A DNA stretch of 64,000 bases from Neobacillus soli NBRC 102451 (GTDB lineage Bacteria; Bacillota; Bacilli; Bacillales; Cytobacillaceae), in the NCBI RefSeq assembly GCF_001591665.1, contig NZ_BCVI01000016.1, forward strand, positions 1-64,000. Direction: 5' to 3'. Below, in pieces: positions 8,861-17,789 of this stretch (position 1 is its first letter; every line of letters starts with the position of its first letter). The translations under genes and the position numbers were made by a program. The notes under the pieces were generated by a model. That model did not search any database and was not told where the DNA came from. It was given only the letters and a program-made list of their open reading frames with translations.

Positions 8861-10168
8861 GTGAGAGTATTGAGAAAATTTTTTTCGAATCAATCTGGAT
8901 TTACATTAATTGAAGTCCTGGCAACGTTAGTCATTTCAAGTATGTTAATTAGCGTAATCTTCGGTGTATTCAATTCTACAATAAAATTAAATCAAAAAAC
9001 ACAATCCCATGTTAATTTAAGACAAGAAGCTAATATTATTATTAGCAAATTAAGGCAGCAACATCAATGGGGAGAATACTCTTTATGTTACGACAGCTTA
9101 ATTACAAATAATAAACTTTTTTTTGAGGAAATCAATATAAAAAATAATGATATAGAGATTAACAAAAGTAGTAAATGCCAAACAATTAATCCTTCTTCTG
9201 ATCTAAATGTCCAATTCAAGTTAGCTGATCAACAAAAAAATACTTTTGAGATTAAAACCATAATTGAGTCGAAATTATCCGTAGCTCCAAACGTTAATGT
9301 AGATATTAAACCAAATTTTTATACACTTCTTCCAAATCTCTTTATTTATGGAAAACAATTCATATTCCAAGGAACAAAGGTAAATGGGCCGAATGCGACA
9401 ATGGTTATAAGAGGAAACCTTTTAGGAAGTGACATAAACGGAGGGGCCTTTAGTAATGTCTCTAATATTTATATTAATGGAAATGCTAATTTTGATGGAG
9501 GAAGTGCAGGTTTAGGTTCAAGTACATCACCAGGAAATATGTATGTAAATGGAGCCTTAACGTTATGGAATGGAACTCGCGACATTTATGGTGATGTTTA
9601 TGTCAATGGGAAGTTTAAACTGAAGGATGCAAATATTTATGGAAATGTTTTTGTAAATGGTGATGTGGAATTGGGGTGGACTCCTACCATTGGAGTGAAA
9701 AGTCATATTTATTATACAGGTTCCTTAACCAAACCAGCTAATTACGATAATACTATTTTATCTAAAGTTATTAAACAAGATTCAGTACAAGGGTTTACAA
9801 TTCCTAATTATGATATTCCGCCGTTAAAGAGCGATCAATGGTTAGCACAAAATGGCTATGTTAATGATAGCATATTAGGAAATAATAAAAAAATATATAC
9901 TAATGGTCTTTCCACACTTACAGGAAGTGGAAAGAATATGATTATTGTAAGTAAAGGTAATATTAATATAAATGAAGGATGGTCAGGTGGGGTAACTGGT
10001 GTATTATATGCACCGAATGGAAAAGTCACTTTTAATGGAGGTTCTTTTGAAGGACTTATAATTGCAAGAGATGGTTTTGAGGTTTCGAGTGGAGGAACAA
10101 ATGTATCCTTTAAAGCTATCAGTACGTATATAAAAAATATTCAAGACTATCCTTTTGTAAGTGAGTAA
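8861..10168 (+). CDS. PilW-like prepilin fused to a beta-helix-like body
   Basis: 435 aa. The prepilin signal is RKFFSNQSG / FTLIEVLATLVISSMLISVI, with Glu+5. Residues about 165-430 are dominated by short Gly/Asn/Val repeats of the form (I/V)YVNGxxxxxxG and end with GVLYAPNGKVTFNGG..GLIIARDG. This pattern resembles the right-handed beta-helix modules of bactofilin-like or pilus-associated proteins. Such a large body suggests a tip subunit or adhesin (inference). The start is GTG 8861; TTG 8870 behind GGTGAG is an equally good alternative. The gene is noticeably AT-rich compared with the conserved flanks and has its own terminator. Confidence 0.75.
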   Translation: MRVLRKFFSNQSGFTLIEVLATLVISSMLISVIFGVFNSTIKLNQKTQSHVNLRQEANIIISKLRQQHQWGEYSLCYDSLITNNKLFFEEINIKNNDIEINKSSKCQTINPSSDLNVQFKLADQQKNTFEIKTIIESKLSVAPNVNVDIKPNFYTLLPNLFIYGKQFIFQGTKVNGPNATMVIRGNLLGSDINGGAFSNVSNIYINGNANFDGGSAGLGSSTSPGNMYVNGALTLWNGTRDIYGDVYVNGKFKLKDANIYGNVFVNGDVELGWTPTIGVKSHIYYTGSLTKPANYDNTILSKVIKQDSVQGFTIPNYDIPPLKSDQWLAQNGYVNDSILGNNKKIYTNGLSTLTGSGKNMIIVSKGNININEGWSGGVTGVLYAPNGKVTFNGGSFEGLIIARDGFEVSSGGTNVSFKAISTYIKNIQDYPFVSE

Positions 10169-10193
10169 AAATGTATTAATCACCAAAATAAAA

Positions 10194-10234
10194 AACAGAA
10201 AAGGACTTTCCACTACAGGAAGTCTTTTTCTGTT
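10194..10234 (+). terminator. Terminator after the beta-helix prepilin gene
   Basis: AACAGAAAAGGACTTTCC pairs imperfectly with GGAAGTCTTTTTCTGTT, giving a long A/T-flanked hairpin directly after the gene. Confidence 0.65.
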
Positions 10235-10351
10235 CAAATTTACCTACCAAGAAATTATAGAGTGTCCTTTTAAAATCTATAATAGTATTATACAATATTT
10301 AGTAGGCGAATTTTGTCTTATTTTTGAAGATATCTAAAAAAATTAATTTAT

Positions 10352-10381
10352 TTGAAGGAAAATGTAGTTTAATAGTATAAA
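10352..10381 (+). promoter_or_regulatory. Candidate sigma-A promoter of the main pilus operon
   Basis: TTGAAG (10352-10357) and TATAAA (10376-10381), 18-bp spacer, about 28 bp before the next start codon. No terminator is apparent between here and 16458, so this could drive the genes through pilC. Confidence 0.5.
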
Positions 10382-10408
10382 TAGACTATATAAAAGGGGA
10401 GTGAATAA

Positions 10409-11179
10409 ATGCAAACGATTATATGGGCCATAGGTTCTATGGCTGTACTCATGTTAATCATATCTTTTTTATCTTTAGGTTACACCTTAAAGGGGAAGTT
10501 ATTTGTTGTATTAGCTAGTTTTATTTTGTCACTTGGTGGCCTTGCATCTGTTTCTATCTTTCCACTATGGCAGACTGCATTAATGCTATTTGCACTTATC
10601 ATTTTTGTAGCGTACTTTATGAATAATCGTATGGGAACTTTAATATTAAAAGAGGATTTTGCTTTCGAGGAAGTATTTGAGGATGAAATTGAAAGTGCGG
10701 AACCAGTTTACGATATAGAAAGTCTAGAAAATGTTAACCTTGTTAAAATTGATGAAGAGCTAGCCGATGCCTCTTATATTAATTTAGATTCATCAAGTGA
10801 TGAGAATCAATCTCTAATGATAGCTGATAGTGAAGAAATAATAGACAATGAAACTGAAGTAATTGACGAGGATATTTCATTTTTACTAGAAAGAAATACG
10901 GACTTAGAAGTAAACGAGCAAATAGAAGAGACAACTTTAGATAAAGGTTATTTATCTGATATAGAAAGTTTACTTGAAATTGAATCAGAAGAAAAAGCTG
11001 AAGGAAATCAGGAAGATATGCTCGAAGAAATTCAAGTTCTTTCATCAACAGAGGTGAATGAGCCTTTGGACGACTCTCTATTCGATTTCCTACTTGCACA
11101 AAAAGAAGTGGCAGCTGAACGTGATGATGGTACTCTTGAAGAAATAGAAACCAAGAAAAAGGTAGTCTTACAAAAGTAA
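10409..11179 (+). CDS. Two- or three-helix membrane protein with long acidic tail
   Basis: 256 aa, not recognised. Residues 1-70 contain hydrophobic segments at about 5-25, 31-49 and 52-70. The remaining roughly 180 residues are very rich in Glu/Asp with short motifs such as DIESLE and DISFLLE repeated. The gene is AT-rich. It begins at ATG 10409 behind AAAGGGGAG and lies 19 bp before the next gene, so it is part of the pilus operon. The topology is not resolved; an acidic cytoplasmic tail would be a possible docking surface for assembly factors (speculative). Confidence 0.65.
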   Translation: MQTIIWAIGSMAVLMLIISFLSLGYTLKGKLFVVLASFILSLGGLASVSIFPLWQTALMLFALIIFVAYFMNNRMGTLILKEDFAFEEVFEDEIESAEPVYDIESLENVNLVKIDEELADASYINLDSSSDENQSLMIADSEEIIDNETEVIDEDISFLLERNTDLEVNEQIEETTLDKGYLSDIESLLEIESEEKAEGNQEDMLEEIQVLSSTEVNEPLDDSLFDFLLAQKEVAAERDDGTLEEIETKKKVVLQK

Positions 11180-11198
11180 TTCGAAGGGAGGCAGAAAT

Positions 11199-12521
11199 TT
11201 GGGCAAAAATCAGCAATTTATAAAATTGTTTGTTGTATTATTCTTAAGTACAGCATTTATTTTTAGCTTTTCCAATTATGGCGCTAAAGCATTTAAAAAA
11301 ATTACAAATGCTAATGGAAAATTCTCTGATGGTACCACAATCGGGGCATTAGATGTTTCAGGGAAAACGGGAGATGAAGCGCTTAGTCTGTTGGAGGAAA
11401 AGTACGTCACCTGGCTTAAAGATACGTCGATTGAACTGCAGTATGGTGGAAAAACTGCTCCGTTTGATCTAAATCTTTTCCATTTGGATGCAAAACAAAC
11501 AGTTGATTCAATCAAGGATGGGCAAAAAAATATCGCATACTTTACAGTTGATAAATCCAAGGTGGAAGAACAAATACAGATTCTTTTTCCACAGGTGAAA
11601 AGTAGTGATCTTGATTTAGATAAGCTAGCAACTAGTTTAAATGGAACGGCGGCACTTTTTGAATCTGGTTCACAAACTCTTAATCTTTTTAATGACTTTT
11701 TATTAGCTGATCATATCAAAAAGGATGCTGTTTTAAATAAAGCTGTAGTTGAATTGAAGGATATACCATTTGAATTACCATCCCTTATTGAGAGAAATCC
11801 AAGAATTGAAATCTCGGCTGAATCCACTTTTTCACTGCTAGAATTTGCAAAGAAACAAAAGATAACGGATGCTTCAACACTGAATTTATTAGCTACGGGA
11901 ATTTATCAAGCTGTGCTACCTTCAAACTTTTCGATTGTTGAAAGAAACATTGGCAGTTCACTCCCGGATTATGCGAGCTTAGGGTTTGAAGCTAAGGTTA
12001 ACCCAATCAAAAAGGTAGATTTAGTATTAGTAAATCCAAATAAAGCAAAGTATATTCTTGAACTACAATTACAAAGTAACAAGTTAAAGGTAACTTTAAA
12101 AGGTGAAAAGTTTGTTTATAATTATGAAATCACTTCAAAAGATGAACAAAGGTTAAAGCCTAAGACAATTGTTCAATATAGTCCAATGCTCCTTCCTGGG
12201 AAAACAATGGTACAAACAAAAGGGGCAGAGGGTCAAATCGTTAAGATTTACAGGGAAGTGTATCAGGAAAATCAGTTGTTAAAGAGGGAATTGATTTCAG
12301 AAGATTATTATCCGCCTGTATATAAAGTTGAGGTACATGGGTTGGCGGGAAATCAGCAAGGTACGGTCCTGACTCCTGATACGGCCGGAAATCAGACGGG
12401 GACTACAACCGATACCACAACTACGGATGCTAATAGTCAAACAACAACTACTCCTGATACTACTCAACCAGAATCAAGTGACAGTGATCTGTGGGGAAAA
12501 CCGAATGAACAACCTAAATAA
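11199..12521 (+). CDS. VanW/G5-like wall-associated protein of the pilus operon
   Basis: 440 aa, translated from TTG 11199 behind GAAGGGAGGC. An N-terminal hydrophobic segment (about residues 9-27) is a signal anchor. The KFSDGTTIGALDVSGKTGDEA region at about 41-61 resembles the putative peptidoglycan-binding domain found in VanW-family proteins. A diverged VanW-like central region and a G5-like strand region (EGQIVKIYREVYQENQLLKR) follow. The C-terminus, from about residue 390, is a Thr/Asn/Asp-rich linker. It lies 15 bp before pilB. A role in anchoring or passing the pilus through the wall is an inference from context. Confidence 0.7.
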   Translation: MGKNQQFIKLFVVLFLSTAFIFSFSNYGAKAFKKITNANGKFSDGTTIGALDVSGKTGDEALSLLEEKYVTWLKDTSIELQYGGKTAPFDLNLFHLDAKQTVDSIKDGQKNIAYFTVDKSKVEEQIQILFPQVKSSDLDLDKLATSLNGTAALFESGSQTLNLFNDFLLADHIKKDAVLNKAVVELKDIPFELPSLIERNPRIEISAESTFSLLEFAKKQKITDASTLNLLATGIYQAVLPSNFSIVERNIGSSLPDYASLGFEAKVNPIKKVDLVLVNPNKAKYILELQLQSNKLKVTLKGEKFVYNYEITSKDEQRLKPKTIVQYSPMLLPGKTMVQTKGAEGQIVKIYREVYQENQLLKRELISEDYYPPVYKVEVHGLAGNQQGTVLTPDTAGNQTGTTTDTTTTDANSQTTTTPDTTQPESSDSDLWGKPNEQPK

Positions 12522-12536
12522 AAGCAGGGATAAAGC

Positions 12537-14198
12537 ATGAGGCAATCACGAAAACGACTCGGAGATTTATTAATGGAAGAAGGATTTATTACAGCTGAGC
12601 AGCTTCAATCCACGATGGATGAAATGGATCCTAATCAAAAATTAGGTGAAGCCCTGCTGCAAAAGGGTCTTATAACTGAACAGCAGTTAGTTGAAGTGCT
12701 TGAGTATCAGCTGGGTATCCCGCATATTAGCCTTTTTCAATACCCATTTGATACGAATCTCTTTTCACTGATTTCAAAAGAAACGGCAAGAAGAAACTTA
12801 ATTATTCCGTTAAAAAAAGATGGCAATAAGTTGTTTGTTGCCATGGTTAATCCGATGGACTTTATCGTTATTGACGATTTGCGTTTATCGACTGGTTTCC
12901 AAATCGAGACTGCCATTGCCACAAAAGACGATGTAATCAAGGCAATTAATAAATATTACAATGTTGACGATGCATTAGAAGAATTGTTGGACGAACTGCC
13001 GGAAAATGAAAAAGGACGAGCAGATGATGTTACAGATCTGAATTCTCCGGTCGTCCGTCTCGTAAATCAGATTTTTACCAATGCTGTTATCCAAAGAGCA
13101 AGTGATATTCACATCGACCCGCAAGAAACGAAAATGGTCGTCCGTTATCGTGTCGATGGGGTCTTAAGGGTGGAACGTGTTTTGCCCCGTCATATGCAAG
13201 GTGTGTTAACAGCGAGAATAAAGATTATGTCCAATCTTGATATTACAGAGCATCGAATTCCTCAAGATGGACGGATAAAATTAAATCTCGAATTTCATCC
13301 AATCGATCTCCGTGTATCAACACTTCCAACGGTTTACGGAGAGAAAATTGTTATGCGTATTCTTGATATGGGTTCAACACTAAATGATATAAATAAATTA
13401 GGCTTCAACACTCTAAACGCTAAACGGTTTGCAGATATGATAGAACAGCCAACCGGTATTGTCCTGATTACAGGACCAACGGGATCAGGTAAATCCTCGA
13501 CCCTTTATGCGGCACTTAATAAGCTTAATAGCGAAGCGGTTAATATCATCACCATTGAGGACCCTGTGGAATACCAGTTAGAAGGAATTAATCAAATACA
13601 GGTGAACCCGAATGTCGGGATGACTTTTGCGGCTGGATTAAGATCGATTCTTCGCCAAGACCCAAACATTATCATGGTCGGGGAAATTCGTGATAAAGAA
13701 ACGGCTGAGGTCGCAATTCGTGCCTCATTAACAGGCCACTTAGTTTTAAGCACCCTTCATACCAATGATTCAATCGGAACTGTAACAAGACTGATTGATA
13801 TGGGGGTCGAGCCGTTTTTACTTGCCTCCTCTTTAAGCGGGATTGTGTCACAGCGGCTTGTCCGTAAAGTATGCCGCGATTGTATCGAAATTCATGAACC
13901 ATCAAAGCGCGAGATTGAAATTTTCGCTAGACGCGGGATGAAAATTGAGAAAATATCGCGGGGGAAAGGCTGTTCTTCCTGTAATATGACCGGTTATAAA
14001 GGCAGGATTGCTCTTCATGAAGTCCTAGTTATTAGTGATGAGATGAGTCGTGCGATGATGAATAATGAGTCATTTCAAAGGCTAAAGGAATTGGCAACAA
14101 AAAATAAAACAATTTTTTTAATTGACGATGGCTTATTAAAGGTAAAACAAGGCGTAACAACAACGGAAGAAGTATTACGTGTAGCAATTCTGGAGTAG
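12537..14198 (+). CDS. pilB: Type IV pilus extension ATPase PilB with MshEN-like N-terminus
   Basis: 553 aa GspE-family assembly ATPase. Residues about 5-60 hold two motifs, RLGDLLMEEGFITAEQL and KLGEALLQKGLITEQQL, the second ending VLEYQ. They match the RLGxxLxxxG..L...L..Q pattern of MshEN c-di-GMP-binding domains, although the first motif ends in M instead of Q and the second begins with K instead of R. The Walker A motif is GPTGSGKSST (about residue 312) and the Walker B region is DPNIIMVGEIRD. A four-Cys zinc motif (CRDC..CSSC) lies near 446-483. It powers pilin polymerisation at the inner face of the membrane. Confidence 0.95.
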   Translation: MRQSRKRLGDLLMEEGFITAEQLQSTMDEMDPNQKLGEALLQKGLITEQQLVEVLEYQLGIPHISLFQYPFDTNLFSLISKETARRNLIIPLKKDGNKLFVAMVNPMDFIVIDDLRLSTGFQIETAIATKDDVIKAINKYYNVDDALEELLDELPENEKGRADDVTDLNSPVVRLVNQIFTNAVIQRASDIHIDPQETKMVVRYRVDGVLRVERVLPRHMQGVLTARIKIMSNLDITEHRIPQDGRIKLNLEFHPIDLRVSTLPTVYGEKIVMRILDMGSTLNDINKLGFNTLNAKRFADMIEQPTGIVLITGPTGSGKSSTLYAALNKLNSEAVNIITIEDPVEYQLEGINQIQVNPNVGMTFAAGLRSILRQDPNIIMVGEIRDKETAEVAIRASLTGHLVLSTLHTNDSIGTVTRLIDMGVEPFLLASSLSGIVSQRLVRKVCRDCIEIHEPSKREIEIFARRGMKIEKISRGKGCSSCNMTGYKGRIALHEVLVISDEMSRAMMNNESFQRLKELATKNKTIFLIDDGLLKVKQGVTTTEEVLRVAILE

Positions 14199-14210
14199 GA
14201 GAACGTTACG

Positions 14211-15260
14211 ATGAAAGAAAAAATCGACGCAATATTAAAAGCAGCAATCGAATATAAGGCTTCCGATGTTCATTTAACTGTCGGTGTTCCTCCAGTCATG
14301 CGCATAAACGGTGACTTAAGAAGGTATGGAACAGAAAAAATAATGCCAAACGATACAGAAGAAATGGCAAAAGCAATAATTCCTGAGGGGATGTATGAAT
14401 TATTTAAGGAAAAAGGCGAGCTTGATTTCTCTTATGGAGTTCCTGGTGTTTCACGTTTTCGTGTCAATGCCTACCATCAGAGAAAGAGTGTGTCGATTGC
14501 CTTAAGGGTTGTGGCATCACAAACACCGACAATTGAACAATTAGACTTACCTGAGATTGTTTCAAAACTTGTGGAGAAACCACAAGGGTTAATTCTTGTT
14601 ACCGGTCCAACTGGAAGCGGGAAATCAACAACGCTTGCTTCAATGATTGATTACATAAATCGAACGATGCGAAAGCATATTATTACCCTTGAAGATCCAA
14701 TCGAGTATCTTCATCGGCATGGAAACTCGATTATTGACCAGCGGGAAGTTGGCTTTGATACGAAATCGTATGCGAATGGTTTAAAGGGTGCACTTCGTCA
14801 GGATCCCGATGTGATTCTAGTTGGTGAGATGCGTGACATTGAAACTATGTCGATTGCAATCACAGCTGCGGAAACAGGGCACCTTGTGTTAGGTACGTTG
14901 CATACCTCGAGTGCGCCAACAACCATTAACCGGATTATCGACGTGTTTCCATCAGGTCAGCAGCCTCAAATACGGATTCAATTAGCATCTGTATTAGTTG
15001 GTGTTATTTCGCAACGGTTATTTCCTACTGCTGATAAAAAAGGCAGAAAAGCGGCCACAGAAATATTAGTAAACAATGCTGCGATTGCTAACCTAATTAG
15101 AAATGAAAAAATCCATCAAATTCAGAGCACGATGCAAACCTCCCGCGCTCAGGGGATGCATACGCTTGAAATGAGTATCAGGGACCTAATCGATAGGAAT
15201 CAGATTCAAAAGGAATCGGCGACACAATATTTACAAGAAAAGATGATGATGAATGGCTAG
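14211..15260 (+). CDS. pilT: Twitching motility / pilus retraction ATPase PilT
   Basis: 349 aa. It carries the short PilT N-domain without MshEN, Walker A GPTGSGKSTT (about residue 132), the Asp/His-box region LEDPIEYLH, Walker B DPDVILVGEMRD, and the retraction-type ANLIRNEKIHQI motif near the C-terminus (AIRNLIRE in model PilTs). The length is typical. Its presence implies a retractable pilus for twitching, adhesion or DNA uptake, not just a static fibre. It lies 12 bp after pilB and overlaps pilC by 8 bp. Confidence 0.95.
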   Translation: MKEKIDAILKAAIEYKASDVHLTVGVPPVMRINGDLRRYGTEKIMPNDTEEMAKAIIPEGMYELFKEKGELDFSYGVPGVSRFRVNAYHQRKSVSIALRVVASQTPTIEQLDLPEIVSKLVEKPQGLILVTGPTGSGKSTTLASMIDYINRTMRKHIITLEDPIEYLHRHGNSIIDQREVGFDTKSYANGLKGALRQDPDVILVGEMRDIETMSIAITAAETGHLVLGTLHTSSAPTTINRIIDVFPSGQQPQIRIQLASVLVGVISQRLFPTADKKGRKAATEILVNNAAIANLIRNEKIHQIQSTMQTSRAQGMHTLEMSIRDLIDRNQIQKESATQYLQEKMMMNG

Positions 15261-16458
15261 ATTTAAATATTCAGGTCGCGACCGCAAAGGAAAACGGCAG
15301 GGCACAGTTAATGCCGGTTCTAGACGCGAAGCAATGGTCAAGCTAAAAGATGATGGAATTAGGGTCATTGAAATGGCGGAGGTTCCTGAAACACTGATGA
15401 CAATGGATATCTCTCTTGGGAACCCAGTAAAAATGCAGCATTTTGTTATTTACTTAAGACAATTTGCAACCCTGTTAAAGGCAGGTGTAACAGTTGTTGA
15501 AGCAACAGCTATTCTCGCAGTGCAAACAGAAAGTAAAGGTTTAAAAAAGGCATTATTAGATACAGAACAGGAGCTCCGCGAAGGGAATCCATTTTCAGAA
15601 GCTGTTTCAAAGCATAAGAAAATCTTTTCCCCAATGTTTATCAACATGGTCAAGGCGGGCGAAGTCAGTGGAAACATGGATGAGACACTCGAAAGCTTGG
15701 CCGAGGATTTTGAAAAACAACATTATACAAAGCAAAAGATCGTTTCCGCGCTAACATATCCGGCTGTCATCGGAATTCTGGCTATCGGTGCTGTTATCTT
15801 TTTACTTGTTTCCGTTGTTCCAACATTTGTAACCATGTTTGCCGATATGGGCGCCGAACTCCCAGCGATTACGAAATTTGTATTGGCTTCTAGTAAATTT
15901 ATGCAATCGTTTTGGTGGCTTATTGGTCTCATTATCGTTTTAATTATTGTATTTTTTATTTACATTAAAAAAAATCAAAATACAAAATACTATCTAGATT
16001 ACGCGCTATTAAGGATGCCAATATTCGGCAATATGATGCAAAAAGCAGCATTAGCAAGGATGATGAGAACACTTAGTACGTTATTTTCAAGCTCTGTTCC
16101 GATTCTCCAAGCTATGTCTATAGTTGAAAAAGTCGTCGAAAATGAGGTGATTTCTAGAGTTATCCGAGAATCTCGTGATACGCTCGAAAAAGGGCGTTCA
16201 ATGACGGAACCGATGACACGCCACTGGGCATTCCCACCGCTTGTAACCCAGATGATTTCAATTGGCGAGAACACCGGAGCATTAGATGCGATGCTATCAA
16301 AGATTGCTGAATTCTATGAGAAGGAAGTCGAGCAAGGTACTGATCGACTTAAATCATTAATTGAGCCAATTATGATAGTACTATTGGCTGGAGTTGTAGG
16401 TGTCATTGTGCTGTCTATTATGATGCCAATGTTTGCGATGTTCGACCAAATGAGCTAA
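15253..16458 (+). CDS. pilC: Type IV pilus inner-membrane platform protein PilC
   Basis: 401 aa GspF/PilC-family protein. It has two copies of the cytoplasmic T2SSF helical bundle (about residues 65-190 and 268-390) and hydrophobic segments at about 170-195, 215-240 and 370-395. N-terminal FKYSGRDRKGKRQGTVNA is a typical start. The ATG at 15253 lies inside the end of pilT, so the two are translationally coupled. PilC couples ATPase movement to pilin extraction. A 143-bp gap with a promoter-like site follows, before the pilin gene. Confidence 0.95.
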   Translation: MARFKYSGRDRKGKRQGTVNAGSRREAMVKLKDDGIRVIEMAEVPETLMTMDISLGNPVKMQHFVIYLRQFATLLKAGVTVVEATAILAVQTESKGLKKALLDTEQELREGNPFSEAVSKHKKIFSPMFINMVKAGEVSGNMDETLESLAEDFEKQHYTKQKIVSALTYPAVIGILAIGAVIFLLVSVVPTFVTMFADMGAELPAITKFVLASSKFMQSFWWLIGLIIVLIIVFFIYIKKNQNTKYYLDYALLRMPIFGNMMQKAALARMMRTLSTLFSSSVPILQAMSIVEKVVENEVISRVIRESRDTLEKGRSMTEPMTRHWAFPPLVTQMISIGENTGALDAMLSKIAEFYEKEVEQGTDRLKSLIEPIMIVLLAGVVGVIVLSIMMPMFAMFDQMS

Positions 16459-16548
16459 AAATAGCAAAAATAGACTAGAAACAACAAAAATGTAAATATT
16501 GGGACAAAAGTCGATAAAATTTCTCTTTTCTAATCCTGTCATTTATTG

Positions 16549-16554
16549 TATACT
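16549..16554 (+). promoter_or_regulatory. Possible -10 element of the major pilin promoter
   Basis: TATACT within ATTGTATACTCATAG, about 48 bp before the pilin start, in the only sizeable gap of the pil gene set. The -35 region (TTTTCT-like) is weak. An extra promoter here would let pilin be made in excess of the assembly machinery. Confidence 0.4.
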
Positions 16555-16601
16555 CATAGAGAAATAATACTAGGTTCATAGAACCAGAAGGAGATGGGAA
16601 A

Positions 16602-17018
16602 ATGGTACAAGCTTTAAGATTAAAAATGAAGGAACAAAAAGGTTTTACCCTTATTGAATTATTGGCAGTTATTGTTATTTTGGGGATTATTGCGGCGATT
16701 GCTATTCCCGCGATTGGGAATGTTATCAACAAATCAACCGTTAAGTCAGATGCTCAAGATGGCATTCAAATTATTAATGCTGCAAAAATGTATATGGCTA
16801 ATAATGACAATATTACAATTCCTGCAGGTGGTAAAGTAATAGCAAAAGATGATTTATTACAATATTTAGACCATGTAAAAAATGATACCGCCTTTACAGT
16901 TACAGTCTCAAAAAATTCTACTTCTGGTAATTACTCATATAAATTAACTGGTGTACATCCTGCTATAACTAGTGGTACAGAAATAACTGAACAAAATTTG
17001 ATTGAAGCTTCTAAGTAA
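16602..17018 (+). CDS. pilA: Major type IV pilin (PilA/PilE-like)
   Basis: 138 aa. The 13-residue leader ends KEQKG; the mature protein begins FTLIELLAVIVILGIIAAIA with Glu+5, followed by a helix and a small C-terminal domain. The leader processing site matches the prepilin peptidase encoded immediately downstream (the ATG of that gene overlaps this stop codon by one base). No cysteine pair is seen, so the C-terminal loop is not disulphide-bonded. It is the only pilin in the main operon and is therefore the best candidate for the major subunit. Confidence 0.92.
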   Translation: MVQALRLKMKEQKGFTLIELLAVIVILGIIAAIAIPAIGNVINKSTVKSDAQDGIQIINAAKMYMANNDNITIPAGGKVIAKDDLLQYLDHVKNDTAFTVTVSKNSTSGNYSYKLTGVHPAITSGTEITEQNLIEASK

Positions 17019-17773
17019 TGTTTATCTACTTATTATTTATTTATGGTATATTCCTGGGCTCCTTCTACAATGTTGTCGGCCTTCGAGTTCCATTAAAACA
17101 ATCAATTGTCACCCCTCGTTCGGCTTGTCCAACTTGCGGCCATCAATTGAAACCATATGAACTTATTCCGGTAATTTCATATTTGCTACAAGGGGGAAAA
17201 TGCCGCGGCTGTCAGTCGCGGATTTCTCCTATCTATCCAATCTTTGAACTGCTCACTGGATTACTTTTTGCAATAGCACCATTAGTTATTGGATGGTCCG
17301 GAGAATTAGTAGTGGCATTAACACTAATCTCGATGTTTATGATTATCATTGTTTCCGATATTCACTATATGATCATCCCTGATAAAATACTAATCTGGTT
17401 TGCAGGGATTTTTTTATTGGAACGGATTATTTGGCCGTTAACCCCTTGGTGGGACAGCCTTCTTGGTGCTGTGACTGGCTTCAGCCTCCTTCTACTCATC
17501 GCTCTTATCAGTAAAGGTGGAATGGGCTTCGGTGATGTCAAACTGTATGCCTTACTAGGATTAGTTCTAGGCTTTAAACTTGTTATCCTGTCATTTTTCC
17601 TTTCGACATTGTACGGTGCAGTTATTGGCGGTTTAGCACTTCTTTTTAGAATTGTAAAAAGACGGCAGCCGATACCGTTCGGTCCATTTATTGCAGCGGG
17701 AACCTTGACAGCGTATTATTGGGGACCGAAAATGATCGATTTATATTTACAGTTTCTAAATCAAGGATTTTAA
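17018..17773 (+). CDS. comC: Prepilin peptidase / N-methyltransferase (PilD/ComC)
   Basis: 251 aa polytopic membrane aspartyl protease. The N-terminal cytoplasmic loop has the zinc-type CPTCGHQLKPYE..CRGC tetracysteine motif (residues about 37-68), present in bifunctional enzymes that cleave and methylate prepilins. The catalytic aspartates are in VSDIHYMIIPD and GGMGFGDVK. The gene occupies the position of comC between folC and spoIIB of B. subtilis, so it is probably the ancestral comC, now inside the pil operon. It would process all four prepilins here and possibly a ComG pseudopilus elsewhere. Confidence 0.95.
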   Translation: MFIYLLFIYGIFLGSFYNVVGLRVPLKQSIVTPRSACPTCGHQLKPYELIPVISYLLQGGKCRGCQSRISPIYPIFELLTGLLFAIAPLVIGWSGELVVALTLISMFMIIIVSDIHYMIIPDKILIWFAGIFLLERIIWPLTPWWDSLLGAVTGFSLLLLIALISKGGMGFGDVKLYALLGLVLGFKLVILSFFLSTLYGAVIGGLALLFRIVKRRQPIPFGPFIAAGTLTAYYWGPKMIDLYLQFLNQGF

Positions 17774-17789
17774 ATAAGGGGTTATTGAA

